From the NCBI GenBank assembly GCA_934512105.1, contig CAKSWQ010000008.1, positions 4,134 to 68,133 of the forward strand: 64,000 nucleotides of DNA. The letters run 5' to 3'. The stretch comes from an uncultured Faecalibacterium sp. (GTDB taxonomy: Bacteria > Bacillota > Clostridia > Oscillospirales > Ruminococcaceae). Position 1 is the stretch's first letter. Each line of letters opens with the position of its first letter. Shown piece after piece: positions 8,562-17,349 of the stretch. The notes under the pieces were generated by a model. The model saw nothing but the letters and a program-made list of their open reading frames with translations. It did not search any database and was not told the origin of the DNA. A program made the translations under genes and the position numbers.

Positions 8562-9950
8562 TCAGAAGTCGATCTCTTCCAGCCGCAGCAGCGCCAGAAT
8601 GTAGATCTTGACGGCCTCCAGCAGCTTGTCGATGGGGGCAGCTTCGTTAGCACCGTGCATCGGGCCGCCGAACTCCGGCAGAACCACATCCTCATGCTCC
8701 GGGCCGAAGCTGACGGCATAGGGGAAGTGACGGGCATAGGTGCCGCCGCCCATGGTAAAGGGGGTGGCGTTCTCGCCGGTCACCTCGTTGTAGGTGTCGA
8801 TGCAGGCGCGGATGGCGGGGCTGTCGGCCTCGATATAGAAAGGCTCGGCTGCGTCCACATCCTCCAGCTTTGCGCCATCGCCCAGCGCAGCGGTGACCTG
8901 TGCGGTCAGCTTTTCGCCGTCGGTGCAGGTGGGGAAGCGGCTGTCGATGGTCTGCACCAGCTTGCCGTCCTCCATATAGATGCGGCCGCCGATGATGGTC
9001 AGCGGGCCGAAGGGGCCATCGGCGCAGTCAATGCCAAGGCCGGTGCCTGTGGTGGAGCTGTGCAGCTTGTGCAGTGCCTCCAGATAAGCGCGCTCAGCAT
9101 CATTGCACAGGCCATTGTCCAGCAGATAATCCACCACCAGACCGATGGCGTTCACCGTGCCCTCCGGCATGGCGGCGTGGCCGGACTTGCCCCAGCCGCG
9201 CACCCGCACGCCGTCCCCTTCCGGTTCCAGCGTAATGTTGGGAGCGTTCTTCAGCTTGCTGATATCGGTTCTGACCAGAGCGCTGGCGCGGTCCGGCACA
9301 GCGTTGTTGGCTACACCGCCCTCAAACTCTGCAATGACGCCGTTGCACACCGGGCTGACGATCTTGCCGCCGAAGTGGCCTTTTTCGCCGTTGCACACCG
9401 GGAACTCGGCATCCGGGGTAAAGCAGAACACCGGGGCAGGGTAGTTTTCCAGATAGTACTTCACGTCGTTCATGTGGGTCTCTTCGTTGTCGCCCACAAT
9501 GGCGCGGATGGGGTAGCGCAGCTGGTAGCCCTGCTCCTTGAGGAATTTCAGCGCGTACAGGGTAACGATCATCGGGCCCTTATCGTCCGAGACGCCGCGG
9601 CCCAGCAGCCAGCCGTCCTGAATGCGCATCTTAAAGGGGTCTGCCGTCCAGCCGTTGCCCACGGGCACAACGTCCACATGGCAGATGGTAGCCAGATATT
9701 TTTCGGGGTCTGCACCGGCCAGCTCGGCATAACCGATGTAGTTTTCGCAGTTGCGGGTGGCAAAGCCCATGCCTGCTGCCAGTTCCAGCGTCTTGTCCAG
9801 CGCTGCCCGGGGGCCTGCGCCGAAGGGTGCGCCCTCCTCCGGGGTGCCCTCCACGCTGTCAATGGCGACCAGCGCTGCAATGTCCTGCAGCAGCTGCTCC
9901 TTGTTTTCCGCAATGTATGCGTCAATTTTCTGATTCAGTGCCTGATCCAT
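8562..9950 (-). CDS. Sapep/PepV-type M20 metallodipeptidase
   Basis: This 462-residue protein is an M20-family dipeptidase of the PepV/Sapep group, which cleaves dipeptides in the cytoplasm with bound Zn or Mn. Visible metal ligands are the His in ATICHVDVVPVG, the Asp in GRGVSDDKGP, the Glu pair in VGDNEETHM, the Asp in FTPDAEFP and the late His in FGGPMHGANE. Length matches the family (about 460-470). The start ATG has GAAAGGACG upstream. DUF3842 follows it in the same transcript. Confidence 0.9.
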   Translation of the reverse strand: MDQALNQKIDAYIAENKEQLLQDIAALVAIDSVEGTPEEGAPFGAGPRAALDKTLELAAGMGFATRNCENYIGYAELAGADPEKYLATICHVDVVPVGNGWTADPFKMRIQDGWLLGRGVSDDKGPMIVTLYALKFLKEQGYQLRYPIRAIVGDNEETHMNDVKYYLENYPAPVFCFTPDAEFPVCNGEKGHFGGKIVSPVCNGVIAEFEGGVANNAVPDRASALVRTDISKLKNAPNITLEPEGDGVRVRGWGKSGHAAMPEGTVNAIGLVVDYLLDNGLCNDAERAYLEALHKLHSSTTGTGLGIDCADGPFGPLTIIGGRIYMEDGKLVQTIDSRFPTCTDGEKLTAQVTAALGDGAKLEDVDAAEPFYIEADSPAIRACIDTYNEVTGENATPFTMGGGTYARHFPYAVSFGPEHEDVVLPEFGGPMHGANEAAPIDKLLEAVKIYILALLRLEEIDF

Positions 9951-10072
9951 GTTCTATAACGTCCTTTCTGACCGGGAGCGTATCCCTGTCTTTACACAAC
10001 TGTTACTCAGTTTAGCACACTCCGGGTGGAAAAGCTACCGGCATTTTTCACGACAAAAGCATTCGCCTTTTG

Positions 10073-10558
10073 TCAGCCTGCCGCAAACAGCCCGCTGACC
10101 GCGCCCAGCAGCCCGGCGCTTGCCAGACCCATAATGACACCTGCCAGCAGCACGCCGCCCATGCAGGCGATCAACACGTCCTTGAACTTCATATCCAGAA
10201 TGGAGGCTGCCAGCGTGCCCGTCCACGCACCGGTGCCCGGCAGCGGAATGCCCACGAACAGAAGCAGCGCCACGGTCAGACCCTTGCCGGCCTTGGCTTC
10301 CAGTGCACGGCCGCCCTTTTCGCCCTTGTTGATGCAAAAGCGGCAGATGGGGCCGATGAGGGGCTTGTGGTAGCCCCAGATGAGGAACTTGCGGGCAAAC
10401 AGGTAGATGAAGGGCACCGGGATCATATTGCCCAGCACGCACAAAAGGTAGGTAGGCAGAACCGGCAGCCCCATGCCAAGCCCGATGGGGATGGCCCCGC
10501 GCAGCTCGATGATGGGCACCATGGAGATAAAGAAGATCAGAAGATAATTTTTCAGCAT
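10073..10558 (-). CDS. COG2426-type small membrane protein (putative small multidrug export)
   Basis: The 161-residue protein is almost wholly hydrophobic, with four or five predicted membrane segments, and contains the family pattern PIIELRGAIPIGLG near the N-terminus and PLPGTGAWTGTLAA in the middle. The Pfam name is putative small multi-drug export protein, but transport has not been well shown. It follows exonuclease III by 15 bases and MATE further upstream, with AAGGAGA before its ATG; the three form one minus-strand operon. Confidence 0.85.
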   Translation of the reverse strand: MLKNYLLIFFISMVPIIELRGAIPIGLGMGLPVLPTYLLCVLGNMIPVPFIYLFARKFLIWGYHKPLIGPICRFCINKGEKGGRALEAKAGKGLTVALLLFVGIPLPGTGAWTGTLAASILDMKFKDVLIACMGGVLLAGVIMGLASAGLLGAVSGLFAAG

Positions 10559-10573
10559 TGGCTTCTCCTTATA

Positions 10574-11326
10574 TTACAGGTCGATCTGCAGCTCCACCGG
10601 GCAATGGTCGGAGCCGAAGATCTCGTTGTGGATCTCGGCGGCGCGGATGCGGTCTGCAATGCGCCGGGAAACGATAAAATAGTCGATGCGCCAGCCCGCG
10701 TTCTTTTCCCGCGCGTGGAAGCGGTAGCTCCACCAGCTGTACTTCACCTCGTCCGGGTGCACCACCCGGAAGCTGTCCGCAAAACCCGCCGCCAGCAGTT
10801 CGGTCATCTTGGCGCGCTCCTGATCGGTAAAGCCCGCGCTCATGCGGTTGGTCTTGGCGTTTTTGATATCCATCTCGGTGTGCGCTACGTTCAGATCGCC
10901 GCACAGGATCACCGGCTTTTTTGCGTCCAGTGCCAGCAGGTACGCCCGGAAGGCGTCCTCCCACTCCATGCGGTAGTCCAGCCGCTTCAACCCGTCCTGA
11001 CTGTTGGGGGTGTAGCAGTTTACCAGATAAAAGCCGGGGTATTCCAGCGTCAGCACCCGCCCCTCGTGGTCGTGCTGTTCCAGCCCGATGCCGGTGGTCA
11101 CTGCCAGCGGTGCCGTTTTGCACCAGCAGGCTGTGCCGGAATAGCCCTTTTTCTCGGCTGAGTAGGTGTATTCGGTGTAGCCCTCCGGTGCAAAATCCGC
11201 CTGTCCCGGCTGCATCTTGGTCTCCTGCACCGAGAAGATGTCCGCGTCCAGCGCGGCAAAGCTTTCGGCGAAGCCGTGGGTCAGGCAGGCGCGCAGGCCA
11301 TTCACGTTCCAGCTGATCAGTTTCAT
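10574..11326 (-). CDS. Exodeoxyribonuclease III (Xth/ExoA)
   Basis: The 250-residue product begins MKLISWNVNGLRA, has the catalytic Glu in SVQETKM, LCGDLNVAHTEMDI and the terminal GSDHCPVELQIDL, the standard exonuclease-endonuclease-phosphatase motifs of Xth/ExoA AP endonucleases. It repairs abasic sites and removes 3' blocks. AGAAGGAGA precedes the ATG. It lies 15 bases after the MATE gene and 15 bases before the COG2426 gene. Confidence 0.95.
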   Translation of the reverse strand: MKLISWNVNGLRACLTHGFAESFAALDADIFSVQETKMQPGQADFAPEGYTEYTYSAEKKGYSGTACWCKTAPLAVTTGIGLEQHDHEGRVLTLEYPGFYLVNCYTPNSQDGLKRLDYRMEWEDAFRAYLLALDAKKPVILCGDLNVAHTEMDIKNAKTNRMSAGFTDQERAKMTELLAAGFADSFRVVHPDEVKYSWWSYRFHAREKNAGWRIDYFIVSRRIADRIRAAEIHNEIFGSDHCPVELQIDL

Positions 11327-11341
11327 GCTTTTCTCCTTCTG

Positions 11342-12718
11342 TTATGCCTGATATTTGGTTTTCCATGCACCGCTGCGGAAGCGCAGCACAAAGCAGGTCA
11401 CGCGGCAGGTCCAGTCGATGACCATAGCCACCCACACGCCCACAGCGCCCCAGCCCATGCGGACACACAGCAGATAGCTGAAACCCAGCCGCCAGCACGC
11501 CATGCTGAGGATGGACACCACCATGGTAAATTTTACGTCGTTTGCCGCGCGCAGGGCGTTGGGCAGCACGAAGGACAGCGGCCAGAAGAGGATGGCGCAG
11601 CCCGCGTGGATGGTGACCAACGTAATGGCCAGCTCCATGGTCTCACCGGAAAGGGCGTAGATGCCCACCAGCTGCCGGAGGAACAGCAAAATTGCTCCGT
11701 TGGAAAGCCCCATGGTGATATAAGCCCACAGCAGCAGTTTGCGGGTGTAGTAAACGGTCTGCTCGTGGTCACCGGCACCGATGCAGCGCCCCACCACCGT
11801 GATCATGGCCAGACTGATGGCCTTGCCCGGGATGACGCCCATACCGTCCAGATTGTTGGCCACGGCGTTGGCCGCGATCTGCACCGTGCCGAAGGTGGAG
11901 ATCATGCTCACCACCAGAATGCGCCCGGCCTCGAACAGGCTGTTCTCAAAGGCTGAGGGGATGCCGATGCCCAGAATTCGCTTTGCCATGCCGCCGTCCA
12001 GCCGCAGGGTCTTGGGCACGGAAAGCACTGCATCTTCCCGGTAGCACTTGCGTAAAATCAGCGCCGCAGCCACCACACGGGACACCACGCTGGGCCACGC
12101 TACGCCGTCCACCCCCATTTTGAAGCCGAAGATGCACACCGCATTGCCCACGATGTTGATAATGTTCATCAGAAAGCTGATCTGCATGGAGATCTTGGAG
12201 TTGCCGATGCTGCGGAACAGTGCCGCACCGCCGTTGTACAGCGCCAGAAACGGGTAGCTGAGGGCGATGATCTGCAAATACTTCACGCCCGCGTCCAGCA
12301 CGTCGGTATCAATAGAGCCGTAGAACAGCCGGATCATGGGGCGGGCCAGCACAAAGCATACTGCGCCGATCACCACACCGGACAAACCGCTGAGCAGCAG
12401 CAGCTGACCGGCGCTTTTGTCGGCATCCTGCCTGTCCTTTGCGCCCAGATACTGGCTTACCACCACCGCGCCGCCGGTAGCCAGCGCCGCAAACAGCACG
12501 ATGATGAGGTTGTTGATCATATCCACCAGACTGACGCCGGAGATGGCTGCCTCGCCGCAGCGGGACACCATCATGGTGTCGGCCATGCCCACCGTCACTT
12601 CCAGCAGCTGCTCCACCAGCAGCGGGACGGCCAGTACCAGCAGTTCCTTTTGGCTGAACAGCGGCTCCCGCCCGCCGGTCAGCCTGTTTTTTTCATTGCC
12701 ATGCAGTAGCTTTGTCAT
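11342..12718 (-). CDS. MATE family efflux transporter
   Basis: The 458-residue integral membrane protein shows about twelve hydrophobic segments and MATE signatures: LAVPLLVEQLLEVTVGMADTMMVSR near residue 40 (in part) and related GKAISLAMITVVGRCIGAGD in the second half. MATE proteins export drugs or metabolites using Na or H gradients. The ATG at 12718 is chosen because GGAGGGGAG precedes it; the 30 extra in-frame codons upstream look like leader sequence. First gene of a three-gene operon. Confidence 0.9.
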   Translation of the reverse strand: MTKLLHGNEKNRLTGGREPLFSQKELLVLAVPLLVEQLLEVTVGMADTMMVSRCGEAAISGVSLVDMINNLIIVLFAALATGGAVVVSQYLGAKDRQDADKSAGQLLLLSGLSGVVIGAVCFVLARPMIRLFYGSIDTDVLDAGVKYLQIIALSYPFLALYNGGAALFRSIGNSKISMQISFLMNIINIVGNAVCIFGFKMGVDGVAWPSVVSRVVAAALILRKCYREDAVLSVPKTLRLDGGMAKRILGIGIPSAFENSLFEAGRILVVSMISTFGTVQIAANAVANNLDGMGVIPGKAISLAMITVVGRCIGAGDHEQTVYYTRKLLLWAYITMGLSNGAILLFLRQLVGIYALSGETMELAITLVTIHAGCAILFWPLSFVLPNALRAANDVKFTMVVSILSMACWRLGFSYLLCVRMGWGAVGVWVAMVIDWTCRVTCFVLRFRSGAWKTKYQA

Positions 12719-13059
12719 TCGTTTCTCCCCTCCCGGCACCGGACACTTTTCCGGTACGCCGCCGCTGCCCGGCGCGTGTATTCTTCCGGTTGCAGCAGAT
12801 ATGTCCATCTTAACACACCCCCGGCTGCTTGTAAAGCGGTGTAAGCTACATCCCCGCAGAAATCAATTTCCCTGCCTATCGCCCATTGCCCGCCGGTTTT
12901 ATAAAGGTATCCCTGTGCGGTTTTCTGATTTTATGCTTGTTCGTCAGTTTGCCGGGAACTTTCCGTAAAATTTGTGCGTTTCTACAAAAATGCGATTTCC
13001 CGCGTATTTTTGGGCAAGAATTTTAAAAAACCTCTTGCAATTTTTGTTCTGAAGTGGTA

Positions 13060-13240
13060 TGTTGTATCCAACAAAAGCGAAACTTGGATACATCTTCTCT
13101 TTGGAGCAGCAGCTTTGGCTCCGCACACGCCTTTGTTTTCACCTTGCTATTTTCTTCATTTACCTTCTTATCATTTACCCTGCCTGTCCCGCAAGGGACA
13201 AGAAAAGCGATGACCCACCTGCACGGGTCGTCGCTTTTTC
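13060..13240 (+). ncRNA. Candidate structured RNA in the gap before the Tp47-like gene
   Basis: The gap from 12719 to 13472 has no credible gene. Inside it, a weak promoter-like pair (TTGCAA then TATGTT after 17 bases) precedes four stacked hairpins: TGTATCCAA/TTGGATACA, GGAGC/GCTCC, TGTCCC-GCAA-GGGACA with a GNRA loop, and finally a terminator (AAGCGATGACCC stem, T run). This could be a free small RNA of about 170 nt. I cannot assign it to a known class. The part from 12719 to about 13030 shows nothing I recognise. Confidence 0.4.
13205..13239 (+). terminator. Terminator ending the candidate RNA
   Basis: AAGCGATGACCC pairs with GGGTCGTCGCTT (one G-T like mismatch position) over an 8-base loop, followed by TTTTTCTTTT. 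Confidence 0.75.
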
Positions 13241-13311
13241 TTTTGTCTGCCGGATACTTTCTGAGGGGGTATCGCGCAAAAAGTTTGTTTGTATAAACTC
13301 ACCATTTTTGC

Positions 13312-13340
13312 TTGACAAGCCCCCGGATGCGTGTTATTTT
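13312..13340 (+). promoter_or_regulatory. Strong promoter upstream of the Tp47-like gene
   Basis: TTGACA (13312-13317) and TATTTT (13335-13340) are 17 bases apart. The predicted transcript starts near 13347 and has a leader of about 125 bases. That leader contains a small GC hairpin with a T tail (13370-13398) and the putative iron operator. Confidence 0.75.
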
Positions 13341-13410
13341 AAATTCCGTCAATTAGCACAGCCTAACCATCTGAGGGGTCTTGCCCCGCAGGTTTTTCTT
13401 TGCGCGCAAT

Positions 13411-13426
13411 GTTAGGTTAAGCTAAC
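13411..13426. promoter_or_regulatory. Putative DtxR-type operator (GTTA-N8-TAAC), site 1
   Basis: GTTAGGTTAAGCTAAC is a near-perfect palindrome, similar in style to DtxR/IdeR boxes (TTAGG...CCTAA). It lies 47 bases upstream of the Tp47-like start codon and downstream of the predicted transcription start, where a bound repressor would block expression. The same GTTA-N8-TAAC pattern occurs at the DtxR-family gene and the feo promoter. Confidence 0.65.
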
Positions 13427-13472
13427 TATATGGCAGCGCTTTTCTGCCACTGCTACGAAAGGAGCATTTTTT

Positions 13473-14789
13473 ATGAGAACAAAGAAAATTCTTTCCCTGC
13501 TGCTGTCGGCGGCTATGGCGCTCAGCCTGCTGACCGCTACCGCCTTTGCAGCAGCCCCCGCCGAGGAGGAAAACGGCTTTTTCGATTTTCTGCTGGGCAA
13601 AAAGTACACCTACCTCTACGCTGCCCTGACTTGGGATGAGTATTGGGCAAACGAGAAGGTCTATGCTGCCGGCAGCACTGCCGCCTCTGCGCAGCTGGAC
13701 AGCCACGAGGAGCACGACCTTGGCGCATTTGATGCAGTTTCCCGCGCCACCGTCAACCACGGTCTGCACCGCGGCAGCTTCCAGAGCACTGCTGTCATCT
13801 ACGCCAAGGACGGCAGCACCTACACCGTTTCCCACTGGTCGGACGATGGCAAGACCATCTATCTGGCCGATGGCACTACCGTAGGCTGGAACCGCGGCAC
13901 CATTACCAAGGCAGATGGCTCTACCGTGCAGATGGATCACTACGAGGTGCTGGGCACCAAGTATGTGCCGGTGCGCGTAGCCACCAGCGACCTTGCCGAT
14001 TTCTGCTCCAAGTACACCGTCGTGGAAAACGGCGGCCAGCTGGTGGGCGGCTACTCTGAAAAGAACCTGACCGCCTACACCCTGACGGCTGCGGTGGACA
14101 AGAACACCAACGGCCTGAAGTACGCAACCAAGAGCGGCGATGGCTACACCTTCTCTGCTGCGCACACCGGCACCGGTTCCGGCGTGGCAGAAGCCGCCCA
14201 GAAAGCTGCTGACGGTCTTACCGTGAACCTGCGCAGCGGCAGCGACGTGGGCAGCTTTGGCGAGTTCATCCGTGTGGACCTGAACGGCAACTACGGCGAG
14301 CTGGGCTCCCGGATGCAGTCCGTGGTGTGGACCTACTACGGCAATGACAGTACTTACACCCACGCCAAGGCTTCTTACGGCACCAAGTTTGCAGCCGACA
14401 ACTGGATGCACAAGTCCATGGGCATCCAGCTGGGTCTGAGCGATTCTGCCCGCTGCCAGCTGCCGGAGGGCACCGACGGCACCGGCTACTGGACCATCAC
14501 TATCCGTGCACTGGGCTATGCCGATACGGTGGTCAAGTTCCAGACCACTTCCGAGAACCTTGCCAAGCACGAGCTGGCAAGCGATGCAGACCGCGCCGCA
14601 TTGCAGGCTGTGGTCGCCGAGGCACAGAGCAAGGCAAAGGCCGCTTACACCGCCGACAGCTACGCCAATCTGGAGACCGAGCTGGCCGAGAGCGTGGAGC
14701 TGCTGAGCCGCGAGACCCTGTATAAGGCCGCTGCACTGGAGCAGGTGACCCACCTGACCGATGCTGTGCAGAGCCTGAAGGCTGCCTGA
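13473..14789 (+). CDS. Secreted Tp47-like protein with FIVAR-like tail
   Basis: The 438-residue protein has a signal peptide (residues 1-26, AFA cleavage). From about residue 45 it closely resembles Tp47 (TpN47), the abundant 47-kDa lipoprotein of Treponema pallidum with reported penicillin-binding and beta-lactamase activity. Shared stretches include FDAVSRAT, YVPV, NTNGLK, TYYGNDSTYT and ASYGTKFAADNW. Here there is no lipobox, and the last 70 residues form a helical FIVAR-like module that might bind the wall. It is the first gene before the flavin redox genes and carries the iron-type operator. The role is unknown; the Tp47 match is from memory of that sequence. AAAGGAGC precedes the ATG. 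Confidence 0.75.
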   Translation: MRTKKILSLLLSAAMALSLLTATAFAAAPAEEENGFFDFLLGKKYTYLYAALTWDEYWANEKVYAAGSTAASAQLDSHEEHDLGAFDAVSRATVNHGLHRGSFQSTAVIYAKDGSTYTVSHWSDDGKTIYLADGTTVGWNRGTITKADGSTVQMDHYEVLGTKYVPVRVATSDLADFCSKYTVVENGGQLVGGYSEKNLTAYTLTAAVDKNTNGLKYATKSGDGYTFSAAHTGTGSGVAEAAQKAADGLTVNLRSGSDVGSFGEFIRVDLNGNYGELGSRMQSVVWTYYGNDSTYTHAKASYGTKFAADNWMHKSMGIQLGLSDSARCQLPEGTDGTGYWTITIRALGYADTVVKFQTTSENLAKHELASDADRAALQAVVAEAQSKAKAAYTADSYANLETELAESVELLSRETLYKAAALEQVTHLTDAVQSLKAA

Positions 14790-14817
14790 TCCGGCAAAAA
14801 AACAGAACACCCAAAAG

Positions 14818-14850
14818 GCAAGGCTGCTTCCCCGTAAGCGGCCTTGCTTT
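14818..14850 (+). terminator. Internal hairpin between the Tp47-like gene and the FMN-binding operon
   Basis: GCAAGGC-TGCTT pairs with AAGCG-GCCTTGC, followed by TTTTCC. It sits between two genes that read in the same direction 82 bases apart, so it may reduce, not end, read-through into the redox genes. Confidence 0.6.
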
Positions 14851-14871
14851 TCCGTGTCAGGAGAAGATGAA

Positions 14872-15987
14872 ATGAACAAAAAACGATGCAATGCGCTGCT
14901 GCCGCTGGTGCAGCTGCTCCCGGCGGTGGCGGCAGCGGCAGCTGTGCTTTTTGCCCTGCCGCGCACTGTGCCGGTGCTGGCTGCCGTGCCGGAAAAGCTG
15001 ACAGCCGTGGTGGAGCAGCCGGTGGAAGCCGCTTCCTCTGAAGCGGAGGAAGAAACCCTGCCCAAGCTGCCCTACGCCGACGGTGTTTATATCGGCTCTT
15101 CCCGGGGTTACGGTGGTGCCGTCCGGGTGCAGGTCACTATGGAAAACGGCAGCATCACGGAGGTTGAGATTTTAGATGCCTCCCACGAGACCAAGCAGTT
15201 TCTGCGGCGTGCCAAGCGGCTTTTGACCACCGTGGTAGATGCCCAGAGCTGGGAGGTGGATGCCGTTTCCGAGGCCACCTACACCAGCCGCGGCATTCTG
15301 GGCGCAGTACAGAACGCCCTGACCGGCGCGGTGGTCAACAATCCCCTGCCGCCGCAGCCGGAGCCCGCCGCACCGCTGGTGGTGGAGGAATTCACCGCCC
15401 CCTCCACCTACCTTGACGGCATCTACACCGCCGAAGCCATGGGCTTTGAGGGGCAGATCACGGTACAGGTCACAGTGGCAGAGGATAAGATCACGGACAT
15501 TACGATTCTGAGCGCCGAGGACGAGGAGGAATATCTTTCCCGGGCAAAGCGGGTCATCCCTGCCATTCTGGAAGGGCAGAGCCCCAATGTGGATGCCGTT
15601 TCCGGTGCCACCTACTCCTCTACCGGCATCCTGAACGCGGTCAAGCTGGCACTGGCAAAGGCAGCTGTTGCCCCGGCAGAGGAAGCCGTCCCGGAGCAGG
15701 CGGCCTCGGAAGAGACGGCAGAAGAAGCAGCAGAAGAAGCTGCGCCGTCTGAAGCAGCGGAACCCGAGGAAACGCCGGTCACCGCGCCCACCGTGGAGGT
15801 GGTGCAGCCGGAGGAAAAGAGCGCCCTTCCCGCGTGGGTCAAGGAAATGTGGCAGCGGCTTTTCCCGGCAGAAACACCGGACGATTCTGCACCGGCTTCT
15901 TCTGAGGAAGTGCTGCCGGCATCCGAGACGGCACTGCCGCCGGAAAAGACTGAGACCGAACCCGAAACGGAAGGAGCAGCGGAATGA
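14872..15987 (+). CDS. Exported protein with two FMN-binding domains
   Basis: The 371-residue protein has an N-terminal hydrophobic anchor (about residues 10-35), then two FMN-binding (RnfG/NqrC-type) domains, about residues 60-150 and 175-265. In this family ApbE attaches FMN covalently to the Thr of D-x-x-S/T-G-A-T. Domain 2 has a good site, DAVSGATYSS. Domain 1 has DAVSEATYTS, with Glu instead of Gly, so its flavinylation is uncertain. The last 105 residues are Glu/Pro/Ala-rich and disordered-looking. The ATG at 14872 is preceded by AGGAGA. It overlaps the next FMN-binding gene by four bases. Likely an extracytoplasmic electron carrier. Confidence 0.88.
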   Translation: MNKKRCNALLPLVQLLPAVAAAAAVLFALPRTVPVLAAVPEKLTAVVEQPVEAASSEAEEETLPKLPYADGVYIGSSRGYGGAVRVQVTMENGSITEVEILDASHETKQFLRRAKRLLTTVVDAQSWEVDAVSEATYTSRGILGAVQNALTGAVVNNPLPPQPEPAAPLVVEEFTAPSTYLDGIYTAEAMGFEGQITVQVTVAEDKITDITILSAEDEEEYLSRAKRVIPAILEGQSPNVDAVSGATYSSTGILNAVKLALAKAAVAPAEEAVPEQAASEETAEEAAEEAAPSEAAEPEETPVTAPTVEVVQPEEKSALPAWVKEMWQRLFPAETPDDSAPASSEEVLPASETALPPEKTETEPETEGAAE

Positions 15988-16448
15988 AATACAAAAACTT
16001 TTTCCTCCGGGCGGTGAACCTGCTGCTGATTTTGGGCATCCTGTGGCAGTACCAGCAGGTAGCGCTGGTCCGGGCTGCGGCGGTAAGTCAGCGCAAGCAG
16101 GAGATCGCCGAGGTGGAAGCCTACAACGCTTCCGTTTTGCAGGCGCAGAGCGCAGCACAGGCGGAGCAGAGCCAGAGCGGCTACCGGGACGGCACCTACG
16201 AGGGCAGCGCCTATGGCTTTGGCGATCTCATCCGGGTGTCGGTGACCATCCAGAACGGCAAAATGACCGATATATCGGTGCTGGATGCTTCCGGTGAAGA
16301 TAAGCCCTACTATAAGCAGGCGCTGCCTTTGCTGGACGAGATGCTGGCGGTGCAGTCTGCCGAGGTGGATACCGTTTCCGGTGCTACCCTCACGGCAGAA
16401 GGACTCATCGGTGCAGTAGAGGACGCACTGGGAAAGGCGGCTGGATGA
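15984..16448 (+). CDS. Membrane-anchored single FMN-binding domain protein
   Basis: The 154-residue protein has one N-terminal membrane segment (about residues 7-28), a short helical spacer, and one FMN-binding domain (about residues 60-150) with the flavinylation site DTVSGATLTA. It probably shuttles electrons at the outer face of the membrane. It overlaps both neighbours by four bases (ATGA upstream, ATGATG downstream), so the three redox proteins are translationally coupled. Confidence 0.88.
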   Translation: MKYKNFFLRAVNLLLILGILWQYQQVALVRAAAVSQRKQEIAEVEAYNASVLQAQSAAQAEQSQSGYRDGTYEGSAYGFGDLIRVSVTIQNGKMTDISVLDASGEDKPYYKQALPLLDEMLAVQSAEVDTVSGATLTAEGLIGAVEDALGKAAG

Positions 16449-17344
16449 TGGAAAAAACACAGACAAAGCCTTTAACGGCGGCGCAGCAGCGTCAGCGGGA
16501 CAAAAAGCGCCGTACATGGCTGCGCGCCGGGGTGCAGCTGTTCTTCTTTGTGTCCATGCCGGGCGCGTTCGTGGCCGGGTTTTCCGGGGTAAAGCAGCTC
16601 TTTCTGCACATCGGTGCGGGCGAGGTTCTCTCGGCAGACAGCTTCACGCTTTCCCTGCTGGGGCTGTGCGGCTTCACGCTGCTGTTCGACCGTTTTTTCT
16701 GCGGGTATGCCTGCGCCTTCGGCAGCTTAGGCGATGCCGTCTGGGCGCTTTCCGGTCTTGTCCAGAAAAAGCTGCTCCACCGCAAAAAGCAGCTCCGTCT
16801 GCCGGAGCGGGCGGTGCTTTGGGGGCAGAAGGTCAAATATCTGCTGCTGGCAGGGCTGGTGGCACTGTATGTGACCCGACAGGAAAAGCTGCTGACTGGC
16901 ACAAGCCCGTGGGAGGTGTTTTCCCGCTTGACGGCTCTGCGTCTGCCGCCGGAGGGCTTCGGCGTGGGTATTGCGCTGCTTGTGCTCATTTTGCTGGGCA
17001 TGGCAGTGCAGCCCCGGTTCTTCTGTCAGTTTCTCTGTCCCATGGGGGCGGTGTTCGCCCTGCTGCCGGTGCTGCCCTTTGCGCGGCTGCACCGGCAGAG
17101 CGACGGCTGCATCCCGGGCTGCAACGCCTGCAAGCAGCAGTGCCCGGTGTGCCTGAAGTTGGAGGAAAGCAGTCTGCGCAGCGGAGAGTGCATCGCCTGC
17201 GAAGCCTGTGTGGGCACCTGCCCCAAGCAGAATATCCACCGGTGGGATACCGCCTTGTGCAAGCACCGGTGGCTGCCGGTGCTGGGTAAGGCGCTGCTCT
17301 TCTTCCTGCTGGGCTGCTGGCTGGGCTTCTGCCGGTTTATCTGA
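16445..17344 (+). CDS. NapH-like polytopic membrane protein with 4Fe-4S clusters
   Basis: The 299-residue protein has about five membrane segments. It contains two cytoplasmic-loop Cys motifs of the NapH/NosR/RdxA type, FCGYACAFGSLGD and FLCPMGAVFALLP. A ferredoxin-like region follows with CIPGCNACKQQCPVC and CIACEACVGTCP. Such proteins pass electrons from cytosolic donors through the membrane to extracytoplasmic flavoproteins. Downstream of two FMN-binding proteins it completes a minimal transmembrane electron-transfer chain. Two ATG codons (16445 and 16448) are possible. Confidence 0.88.
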   Translation: MMEKTQTKPLTAAQQRQRDKKRRTWLRAGVQLFFFVSMPGAFVAGFSGVKQLFLHIGAGEVLSADSFTLSLLGLCGFTLLFDRFFCGYACAFGSLGDAVWALSGLVQKKLLHRKKQLRLPERAVLWGQKVKYLLLAGLVALYVTRQEKLLTGTSPWEVFSRLTALRLPPEGFGVGIALLVLILLGMAVQPRFFCQFLCPMGAVFALLPVLPFARLHRQSDGCIPGCNACKQQCPVCLKLEESSLRSGECIACEACVGTCPKQNIHRWDTALCKHRWLPVLGKALLFFLLGCWLGFCRFI

Positions 17345-17349
17345 AACAA

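Noticed and set aside
12944..13126. A 60-residue minus-strand frame in the gap before the Tp47-like gene
   Set aside because: No ribosome-binding site, no family resemblance, and it overlaps the hairpin-rich RNA candidate.
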